From assembly GCA_002338515.1 (NCBI GenBank), contig DDIL01000010.1, positions 27,936 to 48,766 of the forward strand: a DNA stretch of 20,831 bases. The letters are read 5' to 3'. Under the pieces are notes generated by a model. It did no database searches, was not told where the DNA came from, and worked only from the letters and a program-made list of their open reading frames with translations. This document shows, in pieces, positions 6,796 through 15,785 of this stretch (within the stretch, counting starts at the first letter, position 1; every line of letters starts with the position of its first letter). The position numbers were made by a program, and so were the translations under genes. Source of the DNA: Glaciecola sp. UBA1851 (GTDB taxonomy: Bacteria; Pseudomonadota; Gammaproteobacteria; Enterobacterales; Alteromonadaceae).

Positions 6796-7727
6796 ACGCA
6801 GCCTTTAAACACAAGCCTGTTTTACTTCAAGAAACATTAAACGGGTTAAACATCGATCCCAATGGCATTTACATAGATGCGACTTTTGGCAGAGGCGGTC
6901 ATAGTCAAGAAATTTTAAACGCGTTAGGCAAACATGGACGTTTAATTGCTTTAGATAGAGATAAAGATGCTATTTCAGCTGCCCATTCATTCTCAAACGA
7001 TCCTCGTTTTAGTATCCATCATTGTGCTTTTGCCAATTTAAAGGTTGTAGTGAACGACCTTGGCGTATATGGCAAGGTAAATGGTATTTTAATGGATATA
7101 GGTGTTTCTTCACCTCAGTTGGATGATGCTAGTAGAGGTTTTAGTTTCCAAAAAGATGGCCCTTTAGATATGCGAATGGATACTGGCTCAGGTATCAGTG
7201 CCGCAGATTGGTTAAACAAAGCGAGTCTGGAAGAGATTGCTAAAGTCATTAAGCAGTATGGAGAGGAAAAGTTTGGAACACGCATAGCTCATGCTGTGAT
7301 TGAGCAGCGTGCAATTAAACCGCTAACAACTACATCTGAATTTGCACAATTGGTTGATAAAGCCATTCCAGTAAAAAGTAAAAACAAGCATCCTGCAACA
7401 CAGACATTTCAAGGTGTGCGTATTTTCATTAATGGTGAACTAAAGCAACTTGAGCTGGGTCTTAGTGAGGGTTTAGATGTGCTTAAAGTGGGCGGGAGAA
7501 TGGCAGTTATCAGCTTTCATTCTTTAGAAGATAGAATGGTTAAGCGATTTTTTAAGCTAAAAAGTCAAGGTAAGAAGTACCCATCAAAACTGCCTATTGC
7601 TCAAAGCTTGGTAGATGAATCAAAGCAACTAAAACTTATTGGAAAGGCAACGAAACCTAGTGAAGAGGAAAAAGTAACGAATCCAAGAGCTCGCAGTTCC
7701 GTTCTACGGGTAGCGGAGAAGTTATGA
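6792..7727 (+). CDS. rsmH: 16S rRNA m4C1402 N4-methyltransferase RsmH (MraW)
   Basis: 311 residues, normal for the family. It uses S-adenosylmethionine to methylate N4 of C1402 in the ribosomal decoding site. The SAM-binding motif DATFGRGGHS is at 29-38, followed by ALDRDKDA, MDIGVSSPQLDDASRGFSF and the DGPLDMRMD block, then ISFHSLEDR and the C-terminal NPRARSSVLR. The start overlaps the mraZ stop by four bases, with AGGA at 6779-6782 nine nt upstream. It likewise overlaps ftsL by four bases. Cytoplasmic; it is a conserved passenger of the dcw cluster. Confidence 0.97.
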   Translation: MNAAFKHKPVLLQETLNGLNIDPNGIYIDATFGRGGHSQEILNALGKHGRLIALDRDKDAISAAHSFSNDPRFSIHHCAFANLKVVVNDLGVYGKVNGILMDIGVSSPQLDDASRGFSFQKDGPLDMRMDTGSGISAADWLNKASLEEIAKVIKQYGEEKFGTRIAHAVIEQRAIKPLTTTSEFAQLVDKAIPVKSKNKHPATQTFQGVRIFINGELKQLELGLSEGLDVLKVGGRMAVISFHSLEDRMVKRFFKLKSQGKKYPSKLPIAQSLVDESKQLKLIGKATKPSEEEKVTNPRARSSVLRVAEKL

Positions 7728-8044
7728 AAAAATCCGAAACTAATTTCAATTTACTGTTTATTATTATGTCGGACTTGAGCCGACATTTGTTTTTAATAAT
7801 ACTCTTTTCTGCAGTTATTTTTTCTGCAGTGGCTGTTATTGTCAGTACCCATAAAAATCGGCAACTTTCTATCGCTCACGAGCGATTAATAAAAGAAAAA
7901 GACAATTTAGATGTGCAATGGCGTCATCTTATAATCGAACAAGGTGCATTAACCGAGCACAACCGAATTGAACGCGCGGTGAAAGAAAAATTAAACATGC
8001 GTCGCCCTACCCGAGAAGATGAAGTTTTGTTGAGGGTTGACTAA
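7724..8044 (+). CDS. ftsL: Cell division protein FtsL
   Basis: 106 residues, a little shorter than the 121 of E. coli. It is a bitopic inner-membrane protein: a cytoplasmic N-terminus of about 24 residues, one membrane segment (about 25-45) and a periplasmic leucine-zipper-like coiled coil with regular hydrophobic heptads to about residue 85. FtsL binds FtsB and FtsQ and helps activate FtsW/FtsI. Sequence identity in this family is low; the call rests on topology, size and the fixed position between rsmH and ftsI. The start overlaps rsmH (ATGA) and the stop shares one base with ftsI (TAATG). Confidence 0.93.
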   Translation: MKKSETNFNLLFIIMSDLSRHLFLIILFSAVIFSAVAVIVSTHKNRQLSIAHERLIKEKDNLDVQWRHLIIEQGALTEHNRIERAVKEKLNMRRPTREDEVLLRVD

Positions 8045-9825
8045 TGACTGTTGCTGCAACTGTTCAGAAACCTCGAAAAAAGCCAAGTAAAAAAGGGCGA
8101 CAAGCTAAAAAGCGTGTCCTACCTAGTTTGATGCAGTGGCGATTATATGTTGTATTATTTGGTGTCTTTGTGGTATTTGCGTCGCTTGCTTCAAGAACGG
8201 CTTATATTCAAGTAATAAAACCTGACTTTTTAATAGAAGAAGCTGAAAACCGGACTATTCGTGTTAGACATGTTCCAAGTTACCGTGGAATTATTAAAGA
8301 CCGCAATGGTCAACACATAGCTGTTAGCGTACCTGCACAAGCAATATTTGCTGATCCTAAAAAGATTCATGAGAACGAGGCGCTTAATGATAAGCGCAAA
8401 TGGCAAGCACTTGCAGATGTGCTAGATACTGATTTAAAAAGTTTACTTGATAAAGTCAGTAATCCAAATAGTCAGTTTGCCTATATTCAACGGCAAGTCA
8501 CACCGGCCATGGCCAACTTCGTTGAAAAGCTTGATATTCAAGGATTGTATTTACGAGACGAGTCAAAACGTTATTACCCATCAGGTGAAGTGTCTGCGCA
8601 CGTTATTGGTTTTACTGATGTAGATGACAGGGGAATAGAAGGTATTGAACGACTATACAATCAATGGTTGTCTGGTACACCCGACAAGCGACGCATCATA
8701 AGGGATGCTAAAAATAGACAAATTGAGATTTTAGAACAAGAGAAAGGTAAAAAAGCAAAAAATTTAACCTTAACGATTGACCAGCGTGTTCAGGCACTTG
8801 CTTATCGAGAAATTAAGGAAGCGACAATAAAGTTTCAAGCTGCATCCGCTTCAGTTGTAATAGTGGATGTACATACTGGTGAAATACTCGCGCTTGCAAA
8901 CACGCCATCTTTCAATCCAAATAATCGTTCAACAGTGTCAAGTTATAGTGTTCGTAATAGGGCAATAGCGGACGCATTTGAACCAGGCTCAGTATTAAAA
9001 CCTTTGGCTATTATTGCAGCGCTTGAAAATGGAAGTTTTGAACCTAATAGCGTGATAGATACCTCGCCAGGTTGGCGTCGACTTGGTGGAAGCAGAATTG
9101 AAGATCATCGTAATTTGGGTGAGTTATCGATAAGTGACGTTATCAAACATTCAAGCAACATGGGGACGTCAGAACTCGCACTATCTATGCCAAAAGAAGT
9201 ATTGATAGACTTTTACTACAACATGGGTTTAATGAGTGATTCAGGTACCAACATGGTAGGTGAATCAAGTGGTATTTTCCATGAGCGGCAACGTTGGTCT
9301 CAGCATGAAATATCTAGTTTATCATTTGGATATAACATAGCTGTCACCACTACCCAGCTTGCGCGCATGTATGCAACCATTGCTAATGGAGGGATAAAAA
9401 GGCCACTCACCATTGTTCGAGAAATGGATAAACTAGAAGAGCCTGAAAGAGTTATTTCAGAAGAAATTGCTAATGAAGTTTTGTTGATGATGGAAACGGT
9501 GACTGACCGTGATGGAACTGCATTTAAAGCGCGCGTGCCGGGTTATAGAGTGGCAGGTAAAACAGGGACAAGTAAAAAAGCATTTGCAGGCACTTATGGC
9601 GAAGAATATGTCAATATCTTTGCCGGTATTGCTCCAGTTTCAGATCCGCAAATTGCGGTGGTAGTGTTAATTAATGAGCCTGGCGGAGACTTCTATTATG
9701 CCGGTGATACAGCTGCTACGGTGTTTTCAAAGATTGTGGGAAGCACTATGCAAATGCTAAATGTTCCGCCTGACGCAATGACGGTAGATTATATTGTTGA
9801 AAGGAAATTGCATGCCACTCAATAA
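8044..9825 (+). CDS. ftsI: Septal peptidoglycan transpeptidase FtsI (PBP3)
   Basis: 593 residues, close to 588 in E. coli. A very basic cytoplasmic tail (1-30) and a single membrane anchor (about 32-52) precede the periplasmic class B PBP modules. The pedestal domain begins with the RGIIKDRNG block near residue 80. The transpeptidase domain has all three active-site motifs: SVLK with catalytic Ser316 and Lys319, SSN (370-372) and KTGT (506-509). It crosslinks septal peptidoglycan with FtsW as its glycosyltransferase partner and is a beta-lactam target. GAGGG (8032-8036) is a good ribosome-binding site. The start shares one base with the ftsL stop, and the 3' end overlaps murE by 14 nt. Confidence 0.97.
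   Translation: MTVAATVQKPRKKPSKKGRQAKKRVLPSLMQWRLYVVLFGVFVVFASLASRTAYIQVIKPDFLIEEAENRTIRVRHVPSYRGIIKDRNGQHIAVSVPAQAIFADPKKIHENEALNDKRKWQALADVLDTDLKSLLDKVSNPNSQFAYIQRQVTPAMANFVEKLDIQGLYLRDESKRYYPSGEVSAHVIGFTDVDDRGIEGIERLYNQWLSGTPDKRRIIRDAKNRQIEILEQEKGKKAKNLTLTIDQRVQALAYREIKEATIKFQAASASVVIVDVHTGEILALANTPSFNPNNRSTVSSYSVRNRAIADAFEPGSVLKPLAIIAALENGSFEPNSVIDTSPGWRRLGGSRIEDHRNLGELSISDVIKHSSNMGTSELALSMPKEVLIDFYYNMGLMSDSGTNMVGESSGIFHERQRWSQHEISSLSFGYNIAVTTTQLARMYATIANGGIKRPLTIVREMDKLEEPERVISEEIANEVLLMMETVTDRDGTAFKARVPGYRVAGKTGTSKKAFAGTYGEEYVNIFAGIAPVSDPQIAVVVLINEPGGDFYYAGDTAATVFSKIVGSTMQMLNVPPDAMTVDYIVERKLHATQ
9801..9805 (+). promoter_or_regulatory. Shine-Dalgarno that sets the murE start
   Basis: AAGGA lies 6 nt before ATG 9812, inside the ftsI coding sequence. 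An in-frame TTG at 9794 would precede this site and is disfavoured. Confidence 0.75.
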
Positions 9826-11461
9826 TATTCAACTGTCTAAGTGTTTAGAAGTATTAAACGTGGCGTTAAATGAAGACTTAATGCGTGCGCATTACAATCA
9901 AATAAACAGGCTGTCTATTGATAGTAGAACAGTTGATAGCAAAACATTATTCATTGGACTGAACTCTTCGCAGTTCAAAGCAACACATTTTGTTCAAGAT
10001 GCACATAAAAAAGGTGCGCCTATTGCGCTAGTCGAAACATTAATTGAAACCGAACATGGTCAGATTTCTGAAACACAACTGGGTATTGATATAACTGTTT
10101 ACAACCTTTCAAGTAAACTTTTTGAATTAGGTAATGCGTTCTATTTTACCGATAACAATATTTCTAACATTAACAGCTTAAATGTTACCGCGATTACAGG
10201 CACAAATGGAAAAACATCGATTGCAACTATAGTTGCTCAATTAAGCAGTTTATGTGGTCAACATGCGCTTAGTATAGGTACGTTAGGCGCATGTTTTTGG
10301 AAGCAAGGAATCGCTGTTTTGCAGTCGCCTACTATTAATACTACCCCTGACATAATTAGTATTTTAGAAGAAATTAAAAAATCGTCATTGAAAGGCGCTC
10401 AACTTACTACAGTAGAAGCTTCTTCTCATGGGTTAGAACAAAAACGCTTGGGTAACCTTCCAATTAAGTGTGCTATTTTCACCAATTTAAGCCAAGATCA
10501 TCTTGATTATCATCGCGATATGTCAACTTATGCTAAAGCAAAACGTAAGCTATTAGCGCAACCAAGTGTCGAATATATATTGTTAAATGCTGATGATCCT
10601 GAGTCTGATAATTGGGAAAATGATGCTCCCACGAGTGCTGAGATATATTGGTACGATACTTCACCATTAAATACCAACAGAAAAGGCTATTGGGCAAGCG
10701 ATATAAAATATACAACATCAGGTATTTCATTTATTTTAAACTGCAATTGTGATGCTGTAAGTCAGCCTAAATCCTTGTTAAATAATCACATTACTTCACT
10801 CAATGTTGAAGTTGCTTTGTTAGGTTCTTTCAATGTACTAAATTTAATTGCATCTATCGCAGCACTTCATAGACAAAATTATGCACTTGATAAATTATGC
10901 AAATTCGCTACTCAGTTAACAGGGGTAGTAGGAAGAATGGAGCTATATCCTTCAACCAAAGCGAGTATGCTGGTTGATTATGCTCATACCCCAGATGCCC
11001 TAAAACAGGCCTTGATTGCAGCTAGATCTCATACCGCTGGAAAATTGATATGTGTATTTGGGTGTGGTGGAGACAGAGATAAAAGTAAAAGAGCAATAAT
11101 GGGGCAGGTTGCTGATACTTATTCGGATGAGATAGTCTTAACACAAGATAATCCAAGAACAGAAAACCCTAGCAAAATTACTGAGAATATATTGCAAGGA
11201 ATAAAGCGATTAAAACAAAAAAGTAAAGTCAAAATAGAGCAAAATAGAAAAAAAGCGATTTTTGAGGCTTGGCAAAATAGTAATAAAGAAGACTTAATAG
11301 TCATTGCCGGTAAAGGTCATGAAACTTATATTGAAGTGAACAATGAACGTGTTTTCTATGATGAGCGAGCCTTTGTTAGCTCTCTGGTAAGCGGCTATAA
11401 AAATTTGAATAAGTATTACACAGCCGATAAACCTACGCACATGCAAAAGGACGTTCCATGA
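9812..11461 (+). CDS. murE: MurE, UDP-MurNAc-L-Ala-D-Glu:meso-DAP ligase
   Basis: 549 residues with the start at 9812, longer than the 495 of E. coli. This cytoplasmic ATP-dependent ligase adds the third stem residue. The ATP loop is GTNGKT (130-135). The central domain has the NLSQDHLDYH block and the lysine-containing YAKAKRKL segment. The C-terminal domain has VDYAHTPDAL, GCGGDRD and the DNPR motif at 446-449, which in this family selects meso-diaminopimelate rather than lysine. Extra length lies in a variable central stretch (about 300-330) and a C-terminal tail of about 20 residues. It overlaps ftsI by 14 nt and murF by four (ATGA), indicating translational coupling. Confidence 0.96.
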   Translation: MPLNNIQLSKCLEVLNVALNEDLMRAHYNQINRLSIDSRTVDSKTLFIGLNSSQFKATHFVQDAHKKGAPIALVETLIETEHGQISETQLGIDITVYNLSSKLFELGNAFYFTDNNISNINSLNVTAITGTNGKTSIATIVAQLSSLCGQHALSIGTLGACFWKQGIAVLQSPTINTTPDIISILEEIKKSSLKGAQLTTVEASSHGLEQKRLGNLPIKCAIFTNLSQDHLDYHRDMSTYAKAKRKLLAQPSVEYILLNADDPESDNWENDAPTSAEIYWYDTSPLNTNRKGYWASDIKYTTSGISFILNCNCDAVSQPKSLLNNHITSLNVEVALLGSFNVLNLIASIAALHRQNYALDKLCKFATQLTGVVGRMELYPSTKASMLVDYAHTPDALKQALIAARSHTAGKLICVFGCGGDRDKSKRAIMGQVADTYSDEIVLTQDNPRTENPSKITENILQGIKRLKQKSKVKIEQNRKKAIFEAWQNSNKEDLIVIAGKGHETYIEVNNERVFYDERAFVSSLVSGYKNLNKYYTADKPTHMQKDVP

Positions 11462-13086
11462 TAGCAGTACAAATAAAATGGATAATGCAAAAAATACATG
11501 CTTCTTGCCTGAACGAAGAAAATGTTAAGCGAGAGCTTGAATCGACTGTTAAACGCGTTAGTACGGATACTAGAACCTTACAAAAAGGCGATGTATTTAT
11601 CGCGCTTGTTGGCCCAAATTTTAATGGTCATAATTATATAGAAACTGCTATAACAAGAGGTGCATCCTGCGTCATTGTTAGTCAAAAAATTAGTTCCAAT
11701 ATTCCAATATTAATGGTATCTGACACGCGTATTGCACTTGGCTTATTAGGTGCGGCTATTAAAGATAAGGTGTCGCCTAAAACTATAGGTATTACTGGCT
11801 CTAGTGGTAAAACAACCGTTAAGGAAATGGTCAGTTCAATACTTGGTCATTGCGGTAAAGTATTGGCTACAAAGGGTAATTTTAATAACGATATTGGTGT
11901 GCCGTTAACGCTTCTCGAATTAGAAGAGCATCATGATTATGCCGTGATTGAAATGGGGGCAAATCATCAAGGTGAAATAGAATACACTAGTAAATTGGTG
12001 AAGCCTGATGTCGCTACCATTGTTAATGCTTCACCAGCTCATATTGAAGGCTTTGGGAGTTTGTTTGGTGTGGCGAGAGCGAAAAGTGAAATGGTTAAGG
12101 GATTAGACAATAAATCGATTGCCATTTTAAATGCTGACTCTCAATTTTATGACTATTGGCAGAGTAATACGAATACTAATCAAGTATTAACCTTTTCATA
12201 TGATACAACTAACGGCGATTTTCATGCTAAAAACGTATTTGTGAATGCTGAAGGATGTGCCGAATTTGAATTAGTCACTCCAATCGGTAATGCTCCTATA
12301 CGACTGCGAGTACCCGGACTGCATAATGTCGGCAATGCAGTGTTGTCAGCTGCATTAGCTATGAGTGCTGGGGCGAGCTTGGTGAATGTTCGCCAAGGTT
12401 TGTTCGCGATGAAAAGTGTTACTGGGCGACTAACTGTTAAAGTCGCCTCAGATAAAGTTAAGGTAATTGATGACACTTACAACGCAAATGTAGGTTCAGT
12501 CAAAGCGGCGATCGATTTATTAGCCACCTTCAAAGGTTTTCGAGTATTTGTATTCGGTGATATGGGTGAGCTTGGTGACCAAGCAGCGATGTACCACAAT
12601 CAAATTGGCGAGTATGCAGTATCTAAAAACATTGATGCTCTAATTAGTTGCGGGCCGTTAAGCGCGCACGCAAGCGCTGCAATGCAAGAAAAAGGCATGG
12701 CCTGCGGGAATAAAACCGATGCCTATCAGGCATTAATGAGACTAATTGGTCCAATACTATCTAGTCATTTTCCGAATAACACACACCCAACACAAAGTGT
12801 AATGGCTTTATTCGAAAAGCAAAATAACGCCAATTCTCAAACAGACTTACCGCAGCCTACGATGCATCTTGAAAATAGTCCTACTTTCAATAAGCAATCA
12901 TCTATCCCAGTCACTATTTTAGTTAAAGGTTCTAGAAGTGCCAAAATGGAAACCTTGGTTGAATCAGTTCTCTCGTTTGATTTTAGCCAACCTGAAGATG
13001 ACGTTGAAGATTCACATCAAAATCAATTTGTTAGTGGAAATATGACGCCTAGTAATTCTGAGATGATAGATAAGGAGCAAAAATAA
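11458..13086 (+). CDS. murF: MurF, UDP-MurNAc-tripeptide D-Ala-D-Ala ligase, with insertion and tail
   Basis: 542 residues against about 450 in E. coli. It joins the D-Ala-D-Ala made by Ddl to the UDP-MurNAc tripeptide in the cytoplasm. The ATP loop GSSGKTT is at 114-120, followed by GNFNNDIGVPLTLL, EMGANHQGEI and DDTYNANVGS, all intact. Extra length is in the C-terminal domain: about 50 polar, Asn/Gln/Pro/Ser-rich residues (about 430-484) lie just before the conserved TILVKGSRSAKME, and a tail of roughly 35 acidic, Asn/Ser-rich residues follows it. The frame is open throughout and the downstream motif is intact, so this is not a frameshift. The start overlaps murE (ATGA); the stop shares one base with mraY (TAATG). 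Confidence 0.95.
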   Translation: MIAVQIKWIMQKIHASCLNEENVKRELESTVKRVSTDTRTLQKGDVFIALVGPNFNGHNYIETAITRGASCVIVSQKISSNIPILMVSDTRIALGLLGAAIKDKVSPKTIGITGSSGKTTVKEMVSSILGHCGKVLATKGNFNNDIGVPLTLLELEEHHDYAVIEMGANHQGEIEYTSKLVKPDVATIVNASPAHIEGFGSLFGVARAKSEMVKGLDNKSIAILNADSQFYDYWQSNTNTNQVLTFSYDTTNGDFHAKNVFVNAEGCAEFELVTPIGNAPIRLRVPGLHNVGNAVLSAALAMSAGASLVNVRQGLFAMKSVTGRLTVKVASDKVKVIDDTYNANVGSVKAAIDLLATFKGFRVFVFGDMGELGDQAAMYHNQIGEYAVSKNIDALISCGPLSAHASAAMQEKGMACGNKTDAYQALMRLIGPILSSHFPNNTHPTQSVMALFEKQNNANSQTDLPQPTMHLENSPTFNKQSSIPVTILVKGSRSAKMETLVESVLSFDFSQPEDDVEDSHQNQFVSGNMTPSNSEMIDKEQK

Positions 13087-14168
13087 TGTTGCTATGGCTT
13101 GCCGAATGGCTCATTCAATTTGAAAGTGGATTTAACGTATTTTCCTACTTAACTTTGCGGGCCATCTTAAGCACGTTAACAGCTTTACTAATTGCGATAT
13201 TAATTGGGCCAGCCATGATCCGCTGGTTACAGCAAATGCAAATAGGACAAACCGTCAGAGATGATGGACCACAAAGCCATTTGTCTAAATCAGGTACGCC
13301 TACAATGGGTGGCGTGCTTATTCTGGCCGCAATTTTGACGAGCTGCATTTTATGGGCTGACCTAACGAACAAATATGTACTGGTCACGTTATTTGTTGTG
13401 GTGAGCTTTGGTATATTGGGCTTTGTTGATGACTATAGAAAAGTAGTCAGAAAAGATCCTAAAGGCTTAATTGCTAAATGGAAATACTTCTGGCAGTCAA
13501 TCATTGCCTTGGTCGTTGCCTTTTTCTTATATTCGACAACAACTATGGAATCTGAGACACAATTGATTGTCCCATTTTTTAAAGATGTAGTACCACAGTT
13601 AGGTTTGATGTATTTAGTATTAAGCTATTTTGTCATTGTAGGGACGAGTAATGCCGTAAATCTAACTGACGGCCTTGATGGATTAGCCATTGTACCGGTT
13701 ATTCTAGTGGCAGGTGCATTTGCTATTTTTGCTTATGCAACGGGCAATGCCAACTTTTCTAGTTATTTGAATATCCCCTTTATTCCTATGACGAGTGAAT
13801 TAGTTATAGTATGCACGGCAATTGTTGGAGCTGGCTTGGGTTTTCTCTGGTTTAACACTTATCCAGCGCAGGTGTTTATGGGAGATGTTGGCTCACTCGC
13901 TTTAGGGGCGACGCTAGGTATTCTGGCCGTGTTAGTGAGGCAAGAAATTGTATTGTTCATAATGGGAGGGATTTTTGTTGCAGAAACTCTCTCAGTTATT
14001 CTACAAGTTTGGAGTTTTAAAACACGAGGTAAGCGCATATTTAGGATGGCCCCAATACATCATCACTATGAATTGAAAGGATGGCCAGAGCCAAGAGTGA
14101 TTGTTAGATTTTGGATTATTTCATTAATACTCGTTTTAGTGGGTTTAGCCACGCTTAAATTAAGGTAA
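13086..14168 (+). CDS. mraY: MraY, phospho-MurNAc-pentapeptide transferase
   Basis: 360 residues, identical in length to the E. coli enzyme. This polytopic inner-membrane enzyme transfers phospho-MurNAc-pentapeptide to undecaprenyl phosphate, forming lipid I. The signatures are in place: DDGPQSHLSKSGTPTMGG, the catalytic pair D115-D116 in GFVDDYRK, NLTDGLDGLA, D267 in MGDVGSLALG and the MAPIHHHYELKGWPE loop. D115, D116 and D267 fall at the E. coli positions. About ten hydrophobic segments are visible. Start codon and murF stop share one base; murD follows after 6 nt. Confidence 0.98.
   Translation: MLLWLAEWLIQFESGFNVFSYLTLRAILSTLTALLIAILIGPAMIRWLQQMQIGQTVRDDGPQSHLSKSGTPTMGGVLILAAILTSCILWADLTNKYVLVTLFVVVSFGILGFVDDYRKVVRKDPKGLIAKWKYFWQSIIALVVAFFLYSTTTMESETQLIVPFFKDVVPQLGLMYLVLSYFVIVGTSNAVNLTDGLDGLAIVPVILVAGAFAIFAYATGNANFSSYLNIPFIPMTSELVIVCTAIVGAGLGFLWFNTYPAQVFMGDVGSLALGATLGILAVLVRQEIVLFIMGGIFVAETLSVILQVWSFKTRGKRIFRMAPIHHHYELKGWPEPRVIVRFWIISLILVLVGLATLKLR
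14162..14165 (+). promoter_or_regulatory. Shine-Dalgarno for the murD TTG start
   Basis: AAGG inside the 3' end of mraY, 9 nt before TTG 14175. No ATG or GTG lies in frame between here and the conserved MurD N-terminal motif, so TTG is the best available start. Confidence 0.5.
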
Positions 14169-14174
14169 ATAGAA

Positions 14175-15785
14175 TTGAATAACCAAGGCGTTCAGCACAA
14201 TCAAAAGCACTTTGCAGGTAATTATCTGCAAAGTGATGCTGAGCGCTATTTAATTCAAAACCAGTTCAACGGCCAATATACAGGCAAAAGAGTTGCTCTA
14301 ATAGGATATGGCGTAACCGGAAAGGCATGTGCTGACTATTTGATCTCTATGGGCAGTAATGTCGATATTTTTGATAAAACGCTAGACTTAGCAACAGTTG
14401 AATCTTTTATACATACACACAAAGCTGACATCAATTTCTTTCAAATTAGCCAATCGCTTGATTTAGTTGACTATGATTATGTTGTAGTTAGTCCTGGTGT
14501 AAATTTAGACCAAGTATTTATTCAAAACTTCATTAAGGTAAAACCGAACAATTTGCTTGGTGAAATTGAATTATTTTGCCAAGCGATTAATGCACTCAAC
14601 GAGCAGAAAGTAGCAAATGCAGAATCCACTATAAAGATAATTGCAGTGACAGGGTCAAATGGCAAAAGTACTGTGGTGGACATGCTAACAAAATCGTTAA
14701 GTGCATGCGGCATAAAAACGGGGTTAGGTGGGAATTTTGGTACGGCGGCGCTCGCGTTAATTGATTCATCGTATGATGTAATTGTACTTGAGTTATCAAG
14801 CTTTCAGTTAGAATCGACAACTAGCTTAAAGGCGGATATTGCTTGTGTATTAAATGTCTCGGCTGACCACCTTGACCGGCATGGTAACTTGCAGCGATAT
14901 GCGGATATAAAACGAACTATTTACAAGCAAGCCGAAAATATTATTTTCAACCAAGACGATACGTTAACTCAACCGTTGAAAAATCATTTAGTAGAAGGCC
15001 AGGTAATTGAAATATCTAGCAAGCTAAGTGTTAACGAAACGTCTAATTTACATCAACTTGTTAGTTATGATGGGAACACTATTTTTTATCAACACCTTCC
15101 ATTTATAAGCCAGTCAGAATTAACTGAAGTTAACCCAATGGGAAACGTCAGTGACTTTCAGATGTTTAATATACAAGTGGTTCTAACTTGCGCTCATTTG
15201 TTGAAAGTAGATTTAGATTTAGTGAAACAATCTATTCTTCATTATCGAGGGTTATCTCATAGATTTGAAACAGTAAAAAATATTATTTCTCCATTTACCG
15301 AGCTAAAAGATAAAAATCAACTATTAACTAACAACGTTGCTTCACTCAAGTGGATAAATGATTCGAAAGCAACTAACCCTGGTGCGGCCGTTGCAGCAAT
15401 TAGAAGTTTAGTAAATCAGAAGCAGGCTAACTCTTACATATTTTTGATTGCAGGTGGAGATGCAAAATGCGCTGACAAAAACAGTAAAGACATGTTAACC
15501 CTAGCAAATGCAATTAAAGAATGTGTAGGCGGATTAATTTTGATTGGGAAAGATGCAAACTTATTTGTATCGATGCACAAAAACAATTATACAGTTGATA
15601 CGCTAGAAGAAGCGGTAGATAAAGCTTACCAACACATTCTAACAATGCGTTTTGAACTTCCTACTGACATCATAATTTTACTTTCACCCGCATGTGCAAG
15701 TTTGGATATGTTTGATAATTATCAGCAAAGAGGCGCTATATTTGTAGAAGCTGTTAATAAGGTAGGCAAACAATGCAGCAATTAA
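14175..15785 (+). CDS. murD: MurD, UDP-MurNAc-L-Ala:D-Glu ligase
   Basis: 536 residues, nearly 100 more than the 438 of E. coli. It adds D-glutamate as the second stem residue in the cytoplasm. The N-terminal Rossmann motif GKRVALIGYGVTGKA begins near residue 37, the ATP loop GSNGKST is at 160-166, then LELSSFQLE, NVSADHLDRHG and WINDSKATNPGAAVAAI. Family features are all intact. Extra length is a 30-odd-residue N-terminal extension and polar inserts before the ATP loop, in the central domain and before WINDSK. The start is TTG, the only usable codon upstream of the Rossmann motif. It lies 6 nt after mraY and overlaps ftsW by 13 nt. The weak start may set MurD dosage, but that is inference. 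Confidence 0.94.
   Translation: MNNQGVQHNQKHFAGNYLQSDAERYLIQNQFNGQYTGKRVALIGYGVTGKACADYLISMGSNVDIFDKTLDLATVESFIHTHKADINFFQISQSLDLVDYDYVVVSPGVNLDQVFIQNFIKVKPNNLLGEIELFCQAINALNEQKVANAESTIKIIAVTGSNGKSTVVDMLTKSLSACGIKTGLGGNFGTAALALIDSSYDVIVLELSSFQLESTTSLKADIACVLNVSADHLDRHGNLQRYADIKRTIYKQAENIIFNQDDTLTQPLKNHLVEGQVIEISSKLSVNETSNLHQLVSYDGNTIFYQHLPFISQSELTEVNPMGNVSDFQMFNIQVVLTCAHLLKVDLDLVKQSILHYRGLSHRFETVKNIISPFTELKDKNQLLTNNVASLKWINDSKATNPGAAVAAIRSLVNQKQANSYIFLIAGGDAKCADKNSKDMLTLANAIKECVGGLILIGKDANLFVSMHKNNYTVDTLEEAVDKAYQHILTMRFELPTDIIILLSPACASLDMFDNYQQRGAIFVEAVNKVGKQCSN

Noticed and set aside
9794..9811. A TTG at 9794 as the murE start
   Set aside because: The AAGGA site at 9801-9805 lies downstream of it and correctly spaced for ATG 9812.
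12745..12909. A frameshift or gene fusion as the cause of the long MurF
   Set aside because: The reading frame is continuous and the conserved TILVKGSRSAKME block follows in frame, so an insertion is the simpler explanation.
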